NCBI GenBank assembly: GCA_020747015.1
Contig: JAGTJM010000005.1
Location: forward strand, 992,001-1,056,000
Origin: Pyrenochaeta sp. MPI-SDFR-AT-0127
Lineage: Eukaryota; Ascomycota; Dothideomycetes; Pleosporales; Cucurbitariaceae
Direction: 5' to 3'
Length of the DNA stretch: 64,000 nt
In this document: piece by piece, positions 21,642-32,077 of the stretch
Position numbering within the stretch: position 1 is the stretch's first letter
How the letters are laid out: each line of letters opens with the position of its first letter
Position numbers and translations under genes: made by a program
The notes under the pieces: model-generated
The model's database searches: none
The model's input: only the letters and a program-made list of their open reading frames with translations
What the model was told of the DNA's origin: nothing

Positions 21642-22250
21642 CTAGGCCAGCTGTCCCCGTACCGCGCCGGGAAGTGCCACGCTCGAATGCGTGTCCGCCA
21701 TGAAAGCAGCAGGATTGGCCTCGATCTGGTCGACATGGAAGTTCTCGCCCGAATCACGCCCCTCCACCATAACACCGGTCAAGAATGGACCCTTCAAGCA
21801 CCCTGCGCTGTTGCGGACGTTTACATCTCCATTTACGGGCTCGGGATTCGGGAACGCTATCCTCGGTGGTCCAGACGCGCCTCGAGCAGCCTCGTGAATG
21901 TGTGTTGCGGTGTGTGCAGGCGATTCAAAGTCGCCCTGGAAGTTGTGAAGAGTGATGTTGTAGCAGATCATGTTCGCGCCAGTGTTGATACCGAAGTTGA
22001 AGACGCCGGATGCGCCTGCAATACCGCCGGTGGGCTCTGTGCCATTGACCACCTGGTCGGGCGTGGCTTGAATTTCGTGCATCGAGGTGAAGGTGAAGAG
22101 TTGATTGCCACCGAGAGCATTTGCGCTGAATGCTTCTTGGCCAAGATCGATGCTGAGTTGTAGATTGACGCGACCATTCTGGATGTCAAGGGGAGCGGCG
22201 GATGCGCTGAGCACTAGGCCCGCGATAGATGAAAGTGTTGAGGTCTTCAT
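21642..22250 (-). CDS. Secreted CHRD-domain protein
   Basis: A secreted 202-residue protein. Residues 1-19 (MKTSTLSSIAGLVLSASAAP) form a signal peptide. The rest fits the CHRD domain, a beta-rich fold first named from chordin and present in many microbial secreted proteins with no known enzymatic role. Supporting features are FTFTSMHEIQATPDQV near the N-terminus, the ICYNITLHNFQGD strand, the ATHIHEAARGASGPP core with its H-I-H pair, and the VALPGAVRGQL end. Two Cys may pair. Two N-x-T sites are visible (NGTE, NITL). Single exon. It sits at the edge of the AT-rich accessory stretch with a TATA box about 130 bp upstream. Function unknown. Confidence 0.85.
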   Translation of the reverse strand: MKTSTLSSIAGLVLSASAAPLDIQNGRVNLQLSIDLGQEAFSANALGGNQLFTFTSMHEIQATPDQVVNGTEPTGGIAGASGVFNFGINTGANMICYNITLHNFQGDFESPAHTATHIHEAARGASGPPRIAFPNPEPVNGDVNVRNSAGCLKGPFLTGVMVEGRDSGENFHVDQIEANPAAFMADTHSSVALPGAVRGQLA

Positions 22251-23833
22251 TATGGGTATCGTGATAATATGTTAATGAAAGTAGAATGTAAAGAATGGCG
22301 AAATGAATGAAAGCGAAGAGAGACTGTTCAACAGCGGGCTTCTCCTAAAGAAACACTGCAGGAGGTACTTGGGTCATCTTTATACTGCCAACAATATGCC
22401 TAGTACCGACGGCAGTGGCACCTGAACACCAAGGCTTGGTATGTGATGGAATCTTGCTTCCCGACATTCGAGGCAATTCTGTAACATGTGCCTAGCCAGG
22501 CAGCGCTTGGCCGTTCTGAGGCGGCTATGAACATTTTTCGGCTAATTGCCATTCGTGGGTGCGAACGCGTGTCAGGGGACATTGTCCCACGTTTCAGGCT
22601 GGGTTATAGCCAATGCGATGGCTTTATTACTTCCCATCGAGGCTGTAGGCAACTGGAAAATGGTACGATACCAAGATGGTACCCCCATGTTGTCAGGCTT
22701 TCCGACACACCTTTTATGGTACTTGACGTAAATTGCAACGGCATCCTTCTATCACTAGTACTACACTTTCTACCATCGAGCATATCTAGTTCAGAGAGAA
22801 ATCCAACACACAACATTAATCCAAAGCCACTGTGATGTTTAGTTTCGAAGTTCGTTTTTACTTGCGAGCGATTCCAAGAGGCCAAGCCGTTCACGTCCCA
22901 AGCCGCTTCAACCAGAACTCGCAAACTAAGCAATCGCGTTTCACATCCATCAGACTAGTCCCGAACTATTTTCCGAACTGCCTATGCTGGGCGCAAGGAC
23001 ACTTTGGCTGCAGAACAGTTTAAGCTAATGCCGCGATTCAAACGCTCAAAGAAGGCGATAAAAACATTCATATGATGGTGATTAGGGAACCGGCCTTGTG
23101 CGCCACATAATGCTATTTAGGATGTTGCTAATTTCTATTCATAGTTAGGACTTAGAAGAACGTTGTCCCAGGATAATACAAGATCCGCTGTCCGATCTGT
23201 CATGTCAGAAGTGACGGGTGGGACCGAGTGAACCAGTGTCTGGTCTTCACGCCCAAACCATTAGTTCTGCTCGAAATGCAGGGGTCTAATTCACGAGTTT
23301 TGGGGGCATACGCTGCCTCTTGAAGGTAAAGTAAACTCTGCCGTTATTCCGCAGGAATAGAGTCTCGAATATGCATTGATCTTCCGCGAACTGTCGCTCG
23401 CTGTGCTTGCCTCTCGCCTCCGCACGCTAGCTTCATCTCTTTTCAAACGACATCTTAGTTGAGTCTCTCAGAAGATCATGTAGCCATTGCGCACATATTA
23501 AACAGCGCTGTGCGTGCAGCCATGACGCAAAGATTGATAGTTCGTAATAAGAATTCGAGTGGGGCAAACCGCTAACTAGAGTCAACTTAGCGCGAGCAAG
23601 TCTTCAGACGAAATGCTACCCAGCGGTTCGGTGTCCCCGCACATCCAATCCTCTCCCAGAGATATTGCGTGCTACGTTGCACGCATGCCAGAATGTGCAG
23701 AAATCCCGTCAGCAGGATTCAGCGCCCGCCGTGATGGACGGCAGACTAATCAGCCCAAGCTTTGCCATGAAAAGCTTCCTGCCGCCCAGCCCTCTTCGCT
23801 GAGAGCATCCATCATCGCATCGCCTCTTACCAA
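22251..23833. other. Intergenic region, divergent promoters
   Basis: Separates the CHRD gene (minus) and amino acid permease (plus). Several short frames on both strands lack domains. A 77-codon frame (23613-23846) overlaps the permease start and may act as an upstream ORF if transcribed. No RNA gene seen. Confidence 0.5.
22378..22384 (-). promoter_or_regulatory. TATA-like box upstream of CHRD gene
   Basis: TATAAAG on the minus strand, about 128 bp before the ATG at 22250. Confidence 0.4.
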
Positions 23834-25420
23834 ATGGCTTCCATAGACCCAGAGAAGGTTCATCACCATGATGCGGGCTCACCTGATTCCTTGGAGCGAA
23901 GGCATGAGCACGCGGTCAACGAAGATCGCCTGCGCCGTTCCCTCTCCGCCCGACAGGTTCAAATGATTGCCATTGGCGGAACCATTGGTACTGGACTTTT
24001 TCTCGGTACTGGAAAAGCACTGGCAACAGGTGGTCCTGCATCGCTTCTTCTCTGCTACACCATCGTGGGAGGTATCGTATTCGTCACAATGCTTTCGCTG
24101 GGCGAGATGGCCGCTTTCGTACCGGTCGCAGGGTCATTTTGCACCTTTGCAGGACGTTATGTGGACGACGCATTTGGGTTTGCATTGACCTGGAATTACT
24201 GGTTCAACGATGCGGTTTCGACGGCTGCGGATCTGGTCGCACTGCAGCTGCTCGTGAAGTATTGGACGGATGACTTCCCTTGGTATGCACTGGGCATCAT
24301 TGTATGGGTGCTGATTGTGCTGGCAAACATCATCAATGTGCGAGCGTACGGCGAGTTGGAGTATTGGCTGAGTTTGCTAAAAGTTGTGACGATCATTATC
24401 TTCATCATCTTGAGCATCGCAGTCAACGCAGGCGGAAACCAAGGATATGGCTACATTGGCGGTAAATTTTGGACTAAGGGAGATGCACCGTTTGTTGGTG
24501 GGATTGGAGGCTTTGCATCAGTCTTCGTAACAGCATCGTTCGCATACGGTGGCACGGAATCTATTGCGATTACCGCTGGAGAGACTCGCGATCCAGCACG
24601 CGTGCTTCCGAAAGTCGTCAAGAATGTCTTTTGGCGCATCTTGCTGTTCTATATCCTTTCAGCCCTCATGATCGGTCTTAACATCCCTTACGACTATCCT
24701 GGACTGAACACCAAATCCAGCCGCACCTCACCTTTTACTATCGCATTCCAGATGGCTGGCTCGAAAGCAGCTGGCTCGTTCGTCAATGCGGTCGTCCTTA
24801 CTAGCGTAGTTTCTGCAGGAAATCATGCACTCTATGCTGGCTCGCGACTGCTTTACACTCTTGGCGCAAACAATCATGCCCCGAAGGTCTTCACCAAGTT
24901 GACGCGTTACCAAGTTCCATGGGTCGCGGTGCTCACGACTAGTCTGGTATCGATCGTACTCTTCTCACTTTCTTTTGCGGGATCTGGTCAGCTTTGGACA
25001 TGGCTACAAAACATCGTCGGCGTCTCGAACCAATTGAGCTGGATATCCATCGGAATTGCCTCGCTGCGTTTCCGCGCAGGACTCAAAGCACAAGGAAAGG
25101 AGCATCTCCTACCATTTAAGAACTGGACGTATCCTTGGGGCCCCATCCTCTGCGTCGTCTTGAACAGCTTCATTGTTCTGGTTCAGGGATGGAGCTCATT
25201 TAGCCCGAAGTTCGGTGCTGTCGACTTTGTGAGCTTTTACCTCGAGCTGCCAATTTTTGTGGGAATGATTATTATTTGGAAACTCCTGAAGCGCACGAAG
25301 CTTAGGAAAGCAAGCGAGATGGATCTAGAGACGGATGTTTATACAAAGGAGGATATGGAACCTGAGACAAAGGACTGGAAAGGGAAGGGAAAGAGGATTG
25401 GAACCTGGTTCTGTTTCTAG
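23834..25420 (+). CDS. Amino acid permease (YAT family)
   Basis: Plasma-membrane amino acid/proton symporter of the yeast amino acid transporter (YAT/APC) family; 528 residues, intronless, normal length. A hydrophilic N-terminus with a His-rich patch precedes LSARQVQMIAIGGTIGTGLF, the family signature of the first segment. Further marks: LGEMAAFVPVAGSFCTFA, the Asn/Trp-rich NYWFNDAV, INVRAYGELEYW, FVTASFAYGGTESIAITAGE and the SAGNHALYAGSR stretch. Twelve membrane segments are expected. The E-Y-W and GGTES patterns fit the general and basic amino acid branch (GAP1/CAN1/LYP1-like), but specificity cannot be read from sequence. The short Lys-rich tail is cytoplasmic. A possible upstream ORF overlaps the start. 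Confidence 0.93.
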   Translation: MASIDPEKVHHHDAGSPDSLERRHEHAVNEDRLRRSLSARQVQMIAIGGTIGTGLFLGTGKALATGGPASLLLCYTIVGGIVFVTMLSLGEMAAFVPVAGSFCTFAGRYVDDAFGFALTWNYWFNDAVSTAADLVALQLLVKYWTDDFPWYALGIIVWVLIVLANIINVRAYGELEYWLSLLKVVTIIIFIILSIAVNAGGNQGYGYIGGKFWTKGDAPFVGGIGGFASVFVTASFAYGGTESIAITAGETRDPARVLPKVVKNVFWRILLFYILSALMIGLNIPYDYPGLNTKSSRTSPFTIAFQMAGSKAAGSFVNAVVLTSVVSAGNHALYAGSRLLYTLGANNHAPKVFTKLTRYQVPWVAVLTTSLVSIVLFSLSFAGSGQLWTWLQNIVGVSNQLSWISIGIASLRFRAGLKAQGKEHLLPFKNWTYPWGPILCVVLNSFIVLVQGWSSFSPKFGAVDFVSFYLELPIFVGMIIIWKLLKRTKLRKASEMDLETDVYTKEDMEPETKDWKGKGKRIGTWFCF

Positions 25421-25559
25421 ACAGTCGTGGCCAAATTGCTTGAACAAATGTTTATCTATCGTCATGGGAACTGATTGAAGATATGTGCCCTAACCATAAT
25501 TTATCCTAGTACCCCTTCATGAATAAGCGAATATGAAAATCATAAATATACGCAGTACT

Positions 25560-27551
25560 CTACTTTCTTATTTCACTAACATGGGCATCAGCCTTCTTTG
25601 GTCCTGTGAGGTTGTCTCTGAAACCGTTGCTGTCAGGGTATAGTTCCGTAACCACAATAGCAGACGACTGAATTGCAGAATATTTCCTACGCCTCTGGTA
25701 AAACCTAAACATTGTAATAGTCAGTACCGCACCCTAGTCGTTCAATTCAGAGGGTGGCTTACAATAGTCCCCCAATAATCGACAGCAAAATTGGAACTCC
25801 AAGACCAACACTAACACCTATAATGACGCTCTTCTTAACAGCCTTACCATTTTCTTCAATATGGTTACCATCAGTTGATGTTGGTGGTGGTGGTGGTGGT
25901 GGTGGTGCAGTATATGCAACAGGGCTCCCGGAAGTGGCCTTAATGGTTTGGGCGCGTGTCCCGAAGCGAATGGTACTTGGAACACTATTAAACGTTGTTT
26001 CAGGAAACTTTGCTTCCACACCCGAAGGCACGGCCGTTACAAGCGTCTTGGTTGACTTCGTTCGTGTAGTAACTTGCGCAGAGACCGGGCAATTCGCTAG
26101 CCCGGTGATCGCGCAGCTTACACCACTTGTCGTGATGACAGTGCTAATTGTGGTTATAGTAAGTTCTTTTCGCCTCTCATTGAAGGCTGTAACACTAGCG
26201 GGTACTGGTGACGGAGTTCCTTGGATAGCACATACTTCTGCAAGGGTCGCCGTGAAGACAGCTATTGACTTTTCAATGACCGGACCCCACGTCTTGGGTT
26301 CCAAGATCGGTACATCTACCACTACTGATGCACCAGCAATACCGCCCACAGCAAGGTTGTACTCTTGGATGACCTTGAGGGGGCACGCCTTGTCTTCGGC
26401 ATCGTATGTGACGTTGGTGATGAACTCTGCAACATGCGCGAAAACGGCGACTTCTATACCAGAAGAAACCTTAACCGTGTCGAAAGTATCAGGTGTACCT
26501 ACTTCGATGCCACAATGAACGCCGATACGAAGTACAGCTGATATGGCAATACCTGCACTTTCTACAGTGACAGGGAGGAACTCAAATTGACCCCCGTTGC
26601 TAAAGTCTGATTAGCAAGGATATACTAGACACGATTACTTCAGAACACTCACAATATCATGTTCGATACTTTGTCCCCGAACAATGTGATATCCATGGCA
26701 ATACCATCGTCAAGTTTGATATGAAATCCACTACTAATGTCAACTGCGCCTTCGACACTCAGTATCAGATCGACCTGGAGAACAAAGCCAAGCTGGAGCA
26801 TCGGTCCAATGCTAATACCAGCGGGAGAATTCGAAGAGTAGAGGTTGATTTCATATGTAGCTCCCGCGGATAAAACAGTGTTCACCTCCATATATAGTTC
26901 CATATCGTCGAACTGGAACCGCAAAGCACATTCCGGTATCTCCGGGACGTCTAAATCGAATGCGAATGGGAATGTCGGGAACTCGAAGTCAGACATGTCG
27001 AACCCGTCGGATAATTCTCGCATAACTTGGGCCCTGTAGGTATCCAGGTAATTTTCGAACGTGTCGGTGAAGTTTTTAACGTTTTGACGAATAGAGTCTC
27101 TTTCTGCGTTGATGGCTTGGCTCGCATTGAAGCCATCACTGATTGTCAGTTCGGCTGTAGCAAGCCCACGGACATAGCAAGTCGTGCAGGTAATCTCGAT
27201 GCCAGCACGAACTTCCAAGGATCTATTTTGGTTGCTTTGTGGAATTTCTTGAGCCAGTTGGCTAGAGGACTGGTGGTTAGCGATGGAAAGTTCAGATAAG
27301 TGTAAGAGAGCGTACATGGACAACAAAGTAGCGCCCATCCAACTCCTCTCGAGGGGTATTTCAGCCTTGAACTCCTCACGCCGGTTCAGACTTGCAGCAG
27401 CCAAGCCTTGTCTGATAGCAAGGTATGTATCATTAACGGATGTACCAGGCGCATTTCGTATCTGCATCGAGGAAGCAATGGGAGTGAGTGCAGCAGCAAG
27501 GTTGGTCCATGGGACCAAAAGCAACGAAATTAAAAGGCTTACGAAAGCCAT
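25560..27551 (-). CDS. Single-pass surface protein, uncharacterised fungal family
   Basis: A secretory-pathway membrane protein of unknown role. Four exons on the minus strand: 27551-27316, 27261-26653, 26599-25763 and 25704-25560; introns 54, 53 and 58 bp; 608 residues. Residues 1-21 form a signal peptide. The ectodomain has a Cys pair (EITCTTCYVRG), a helical stretch (about 165-205), a long beta-type region, then FNGGQFEFLPVTV across intron 2, a Cys-containing Thr-rich stalk (TITTISTVITTSG), an eight-proline tract and a membrane span (SVIIGVSVGLGVPILLSII). The last exon adds a basic-start cytoplasmic tail (FYQRRRKYSAIQSS). It resembles uncharacterised Pezizomycotina proteins of the DUF7029/DUF7223 kind, from memory and unchecked. 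Intron 1 is in frame (54 bp) and could be retained. The proline tract is encoded by a GGT/ACC microsatellite. Confidence 0.8.
25705..25762 (-). other. Surface protein intron 3
   Basis: GTAAGC donor and TTTAG acceptor. Splicing replaces an immediate stop after the membrane span by a 48-residue cytoplasmic tail. Confidence 0.75.
25883..25908. repeat. GGT trinucleotide microsatellite (in coding exon)
   Basis: Eight or more GGT units on the plus strand encode the Pro tract of the surface protein on the minus strand; prone to length change. Confidence 0.85.
26600..26652 (-). other. Surface protein intron 2
   Basis: GTGAGT donor, TGCTAATC branch, TTTAG acceptor; joins two long frames. Confidence 0.85.
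27262..27315 (-). other. Surface protein intron 1 (in frame)
   Basis: GTACGC donor, CGCTAAC branch, CTCTAG acceptor, 54 bp without a stop; could be spliced or retained. Confidence 0.6.
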
Positions 27552-29053
27552 GCTTGCTCTCGTTCTTCAAGAAGCTGACTGAAGAGAATTAGCCACAGCC
27601 TAAGCAAAAGACTGAATCGAAATCAATGAAGCTATTGCTCGTATCTAGCATTTGATGCGAAACCAAAACACATTATTTATATATTCACTTATCAGACCCC
27701 ACCCCATACGCAGCCATGTTGACTACAACGCCATAAGGCTTTACACAGATGCAAGGCCTGGGGCTTAGTACTGCGAGTTGTAACCGAATGCACTTCAGTG
27801 TAAGGCTACGCCAGCTACACTATTCCCTTTGAGGCGACAATCGTAAAGAAGTGTTTCCCTGAACCATGGATCGCTCTTTGGAGTCAAACTCTATTGATAA
27901 TCGCGCAAGTGCATTATGCAGTCAACAGTGAGCATGCATGGCCCGGGCGCAATGTGTTGAAACAGTTTGGCTGGAACTGTTACAAGGACCCACACAACAC
28001 GGTTCACGTCCCACGCTATCCAAGAGAGAAACGTGCTCGTGATGGAGAGGGGCTGGAGGATCATCGAATGTCGTGTATGGTGATGGCCCAATAGTATCTG
28101 CACAGCCTTATGCCCAGCCGGGGCGTTCATCGGCCTACTGCCCTTTGCGGAAGTGTATTGGCCCCAGGAAAAAAGAATACTCTGAGATTGGTATCTATTG
28201 AAAATCCTCATGCAAGTGACATTTTCTGCAATTCCGCGGTGCATTTGGGACCCTACCTTTCGTAACTAACATTGGCGGCATGATCAATCCACTCCGCGGA
28301 AGATATGCCGACTCGATAGGCTTAAGACACAGCCCCCTGACGGACTGACAGTGGGATAGTATCGCTTAGATATGCAGTTTAGATATCAGCCCTCCGCATA
28401 CACAGCAATTTCGCATCGCCTCGTTGTGGTCAAGATGTGGCCGCGGAGCGCCCTAGATCCACCACTCTGTCGTGCCAGCCTGGTATTCAATTTAGAACGA
28501 CGCTACAGTATGCTAACCAAGCACACGCTTTATTTGAGTGACTTTGTACACGTCCTTCAGCGAAATAGTATGTAGAGTGTTATGTTGCGAGTGGCGATGA
28601 AGGAGGTTACATATGCAGGCAACCGTGGATGTGCTCAAGCAACAGCGTTCTCAACACGAGCCAGTAGGACAAAGCAATAATGCAAACTGTATCAGAATAA
28701 GCATAGACACCAATGTGAGGACAAGAAGTCTTTTCACACAACCTATATCTTTGAATGGAAATGCAGGGCAAGATCAAGGTAGCTGGATGCCCCTGCCCCA
28801 GAGCAGCCTCGTCGGCTAAACCTCATTCAATCAGGGTCTCTTGGCAGCGCAACGTCACCTGCTGAATGTGTTTGAAGCCAGGCGTCATTGAACAGATCGA
28901 AAGGGCTCAAAGACACCCATCGACACACCCAAACCCTCCTCGGAACTACCTTTCAATTACCTCAAATCCATCCACTGCATCTCCAGCACCCTCAAGACCA
29001 GGAAACATACTCCGACAGCCCCGAAAGGAACACCACACCTCTGCGGCGCAACC
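27552..29053. other. Intergenic region, divergent promoters
   Basis: Between the surface protein (minus) and SFT1 (plus). Contains the TATA-like box at 27676. Short frames (27891-28244, 28372-28575, 28613-28819) show no domain. Nothing else seen. Confidence 0.5.
27676..27683 (-). promoter_or_regulatory. TATA-like box upstream of surface protein gene
   Basis: TATATAAA on the minus strand, about 125 bp before the ATG at 27551. Confidence 0.4.
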
Positions 29054-29413
29054 ATGTCGCAAGCCTACGAGCGCGAACAGTATGCCTTCCCACCCACCGC
29101 CGTCCTCTCTTCAACCCTTGTTTCTATATCCTAACACATCTGCAGACAGAACAACTCGCGCCTCGACGAGCTGGCAAGCAAAGTCTCGGCGCTGCGTGGC
29201 GTAACAATCGACATCTACGACAATGCACGCGACCAGCATGTCATCGACAGCACATCGGAGACGTTTTCGTCCTTTGGCAGCACGTTGAAGGGGAGCGCGA
29301 CTCGGTTGACGCGCATGGCGCAGTCGGGGAACAAGGTTGCGATATTCAAGCTTGCGGGCATAATAGTTGCGACGGTCGTGGTGCTGTATTGGATATGGCA
29401 TTTGGTATTCTAG
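29054..29413 (+). CDS. SFT1: Golgi Qc-SNARE Sft1
   Basis: A small tail-anchored SNARE of the Bet1/Sft1 family that acts in transport within the Golgi. Exon 1 (29054-29079) encodes only MSQAYERE plus two bases; a 66-bp intron (29080-29145) with CTAAC branch precedes exon 29146-29413. The product is 97 residues, the length of yeast Sft1. The SNARE helix starts near NNSRLDELASKVSALRG and ends in LKGSATRLTRMAQSGN; Gln39 in ARDQHVID is the best candidate for the central-layer residue. A single membrane anchor (LAGIIVATVVVLYWIWHLVF) ends the protein, with almost no lumenal tail. Longer single-frame readings in this stretch are shadows. Confidence 0.9.
29080..29145 (+). other. Intron in SFT1
   Basis: GTATGC donor, CCTAACAC branch, TGCAG acceptor; phase 2. 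Confidence 0.85.
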
Positions 29414-29846
29414 GTACAGGTGTTGAGGGATAGGCATGGGGATTGGGTTGATGGTGTATAGTGCAGAGGAAAATGGTTGGAACTGGAAATAGGGAGAGGA
29501 GAAGTAATGGGCACTTGGGGTGAGGTACCTGAGGAGAGATCAAGGTTGTATAGCTAGGACTGACACTCAGTCTTGATGGCGGACGAGCATGTCTCGATGT
29601 AGGTTACTGGTTTGTTGATCAAGCACGCATTCATCATTCAGCACGGCGTTTGGAGTTGGATATTTTGAGCAAATGAGCATGTATTCGGATCAGTGTCTAT
29701 AGGTGTAACTTTGTATACAAGTTTAGTATTCGACTTGCAGATACTGTGATTGTACTTTCAATCTCATTCTCGTACACATACTGGCAATGTACAAGACCAT
29801 GCGAGCTATGCCAGTTTCTGATATAGCAGACGACTGATGGATGCTC
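29414..29846. other. Intergenic region between convergent genes
   Basis: Shared 3' flank of SFT1 and the ArfGAP gene. No feature recognised. Confidence 0.5.
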
Positions 29847-31588
29847 TCACTCCCATACATTTGAGAACAAGTCATCACTTCCTCCGCCAAACCCTTTATT
29901 CTGTGTAGTGCTATTCTGGGTTGTGGTAGCTGCGTGTGTCGGGGCGCTAGGCGCAGCACTACTCCAGCCGCCAAAGTCATCATCTTGAGCTACATGTGGT
30001 GCACCCCAGCCCGGGCTCTTAGGCTGAGTATGTGATGCAGTAGCAGTTGTTGCTGGCTGGCTAGGTGCAGCTGAAGCCCATACATCATTGCTTCCCCATG
30101 CATCCATATTGGAGAAGCCACCGTAGTTCACGGTGGGAGGAGCGGGATTCGCCTTTGGTGCTGCGGCTGTGGATGGCGCCGTGGGAGCAGAAAGGTCGAA
30201 TGCCGAGTTTATGGGTGGTGATGCGACAGGCGGAGAAGTAACTCTAGGCGCTGGCGCAGGTGCAGATGGCATGGAAAGATCTAGTAGATCGTTCATACCA
30301 GAGGTAGAAGCAGCGGGCTTAGTTGGTGCGGGTGATGAAAAAGCGCCAAAGTCTCCTAAACCTCCAGATGGGCTCATTGTTCGGTTCTGTACCTGTGATT
30401 GCGGAGGTGACTTCGGCTTGGAGTCAAAGAAATTGCCCCCGCCACCAAACATGTTTGAAGACGATGTGGTAGGCGGTGATTTCGCGCTCGAGAAACTATC
30501 CAGACCGGAGAATGGAGAGGGTTTCGGTGCCGGTGCTGGTGCTGGTGCTGCGCCGAAGGAAAGGCTGCTGAAGGCATCATTCATTCCACCAAAGGATGAC
30601 TGTTGCGGTGATGTTTGCGCCTGAGGCGAGGCAAGGCCGCCGAAAGACCCTTGACGCGCATGTTGCTGGGGCTGCGGTGGCGCTGCCGGTTTCGAAGCAT
30701 AAAGTGATAAGATCGACTGCTTGAGGTCGGGTCTGGATGGAGCAGCAGCGGCAGCGGCAGGGCCTGTGCTTGAAGGACGTGGGGGTTGCGCAGAAGAACT
30801 TCCACCCAGGAAGTCCAAACCCAACAATGAGTCGCCAGCTTTGGTCTGTTTCGGTGGAGCGGCTTCTGCCCTGGGTGGCGCCTTTGTGCCCACTGGTGGC
30901 CCTGTGCTTGGTCGTGGAGGGGCGGGTTCGTCGCCGAACAGGTCGATAGCCGGCTGAGGCTTTGGTATCGGGGGAGGAGGTTGGCTGGAGCTCCCAGCCA
31001 GGCGCTGCGATGCTGAGCGTTCTATTTGCACCTTCTCCTGCACCTTCTTCAATGGCTGTTAACTTGTTAGCTTTGCCACCACAATCCTTTTCAGCATCAC
31101 TCACCATGTCATCGTCGTCGGGCTCCAGAGTCGAAGGATCGGGTATAGGCCCATCCATGACCCAGCGCTTCGACTCATACTTGGTGCGTATGAAGTTCTC
31201 AATCTTTGCCTCGGATGGTACGTGTCCGGGAGCCAACTTCGCCTCCCAATACTTGTTCGCCCTGCCATTGCCCCACTTGAGCACGCTCTGTAGTTGCTCG
31301 TCGGTCCAGGAGTCAAGATCGACGGATTTGACTTTGCTGATATGCGTTCCCATGCCACGGTGTATTCCAGAGCAACGAATGCATATGAAGATACCCAAAT
31401 TCCAGCTTGCCCATCGTGGGTCTAGATCAACGTAAGTAAGCGGCTTTCAGGACCTTGGAGGTTTGTAGCATACGCTTGTTTCTTTTACAATCTGCACATG
31501 TCTTGTTGCCTTCTAGCTTCACCAGATTCTTGAGTGTTGTGCGATTCTGTTCGGCGCGATCAGCGGCAGGGTTGGGCCGCCGCGACAT
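29847..31588 (-). CDS. ArfGAP-domain protein (AGE2/SMAP type)
   Basis: GTPase-activating protein for Arf, acting in vesicle budding at the trans-Golgi/endosome. Three exons: 31588-31474, 31421-31105 and 31055-29847, introns 52 and 49 bp; 546 residues. The zinc finger CADC...CIRC (Cys31, 34, 52, 55) spans the first splice, with HPRWASWNLGIFICIRCSG and the Arg finger in IHRGMGTHISKVKS. The ArfGAP domain covers about residues 14-135. A short helical segment (PLKKVQEKVQIERSAS) begins exon 3. The remaining 380 residues are disordered and Ala/Pro/Ser-rich with phenylalanine-containing repeats (FGGM, FSSLSFG, FGAFSS) and acidic DDFGGWSS near the end, suitable for binding clathrin adaptors. The ArfGAP end is very close to SMAP/Age2; Gts1-like is the alternative. 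Confidence 0.92.
31056..31104 (-). other. ArfGAP intron 2
   Basis: GTGAGT donor, GCTAACA branch, AACAG acceptor; phase 0. Confidence 0.88.
31422..31473 (-). other. ArfGAP intron 1
   Basis: GTATGC donor and ATCTAG acceptor; joins C-K-R-N-K to H-P-R-W-A-S-W inside the zinc finger. Confidence 0.9.
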
Positions 31589-32077
31589 TGTGGGGTAGGG
31601 CTGTCGTGTGCTGGCAGGAGATGAGTACCACTGAAGCGCGAAGAGCGTTTTCAAATGTGGGAGAAGTGACGTGTTACGCACAAACGTGTCAATATCGGGA
31701 AGAGGTTGGTAGGAGGGGTGTGGAAACGTGCCTTATTCGTGCCTGAAGCGTTCAATGTTTCCCTCACCACACGGATGACGCTTGCTTCTTGGCGCTGCAG
31801 GCATCTGGAAAATGATCGTGCCGATAGCCAGGGCGACAATGCAGACTTATACGCTGTGTTGCAAGGGGAAACATATCAATTCACGTCCTATTTCTCGAGC
31901 TATGCGTGCGCTGGAATATGGACGATTACTTGTAAGGTCTGGCCTGCTGTAAGCAAGCCAGGACTCGGTCTAACTATATTTTGTGAACGCCTAGCCCCGG
32001 GTATCAAGATGGTAGTACTACATGCGGCAAATGTACAAAGGTGAAGAGCTTCGCTAGATGCAAATTGTCAACAGCGC
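31589..32077. other. Intergenic region
   Basis: Promoter of the ArfGAP gene and 3' flank of the CCDC16-like gene, both on the minus strand. The plus-strand frame 31706-32044 has no domain. Nothing else seen. Confidence 0.5.

Noticed and set aside
30133..30624. 163-codon Gly-rich plus-strand frame
   Set aside because: Mirror of the Ala/Pro-rich tail of the ArfGAP gene on the minus strand.
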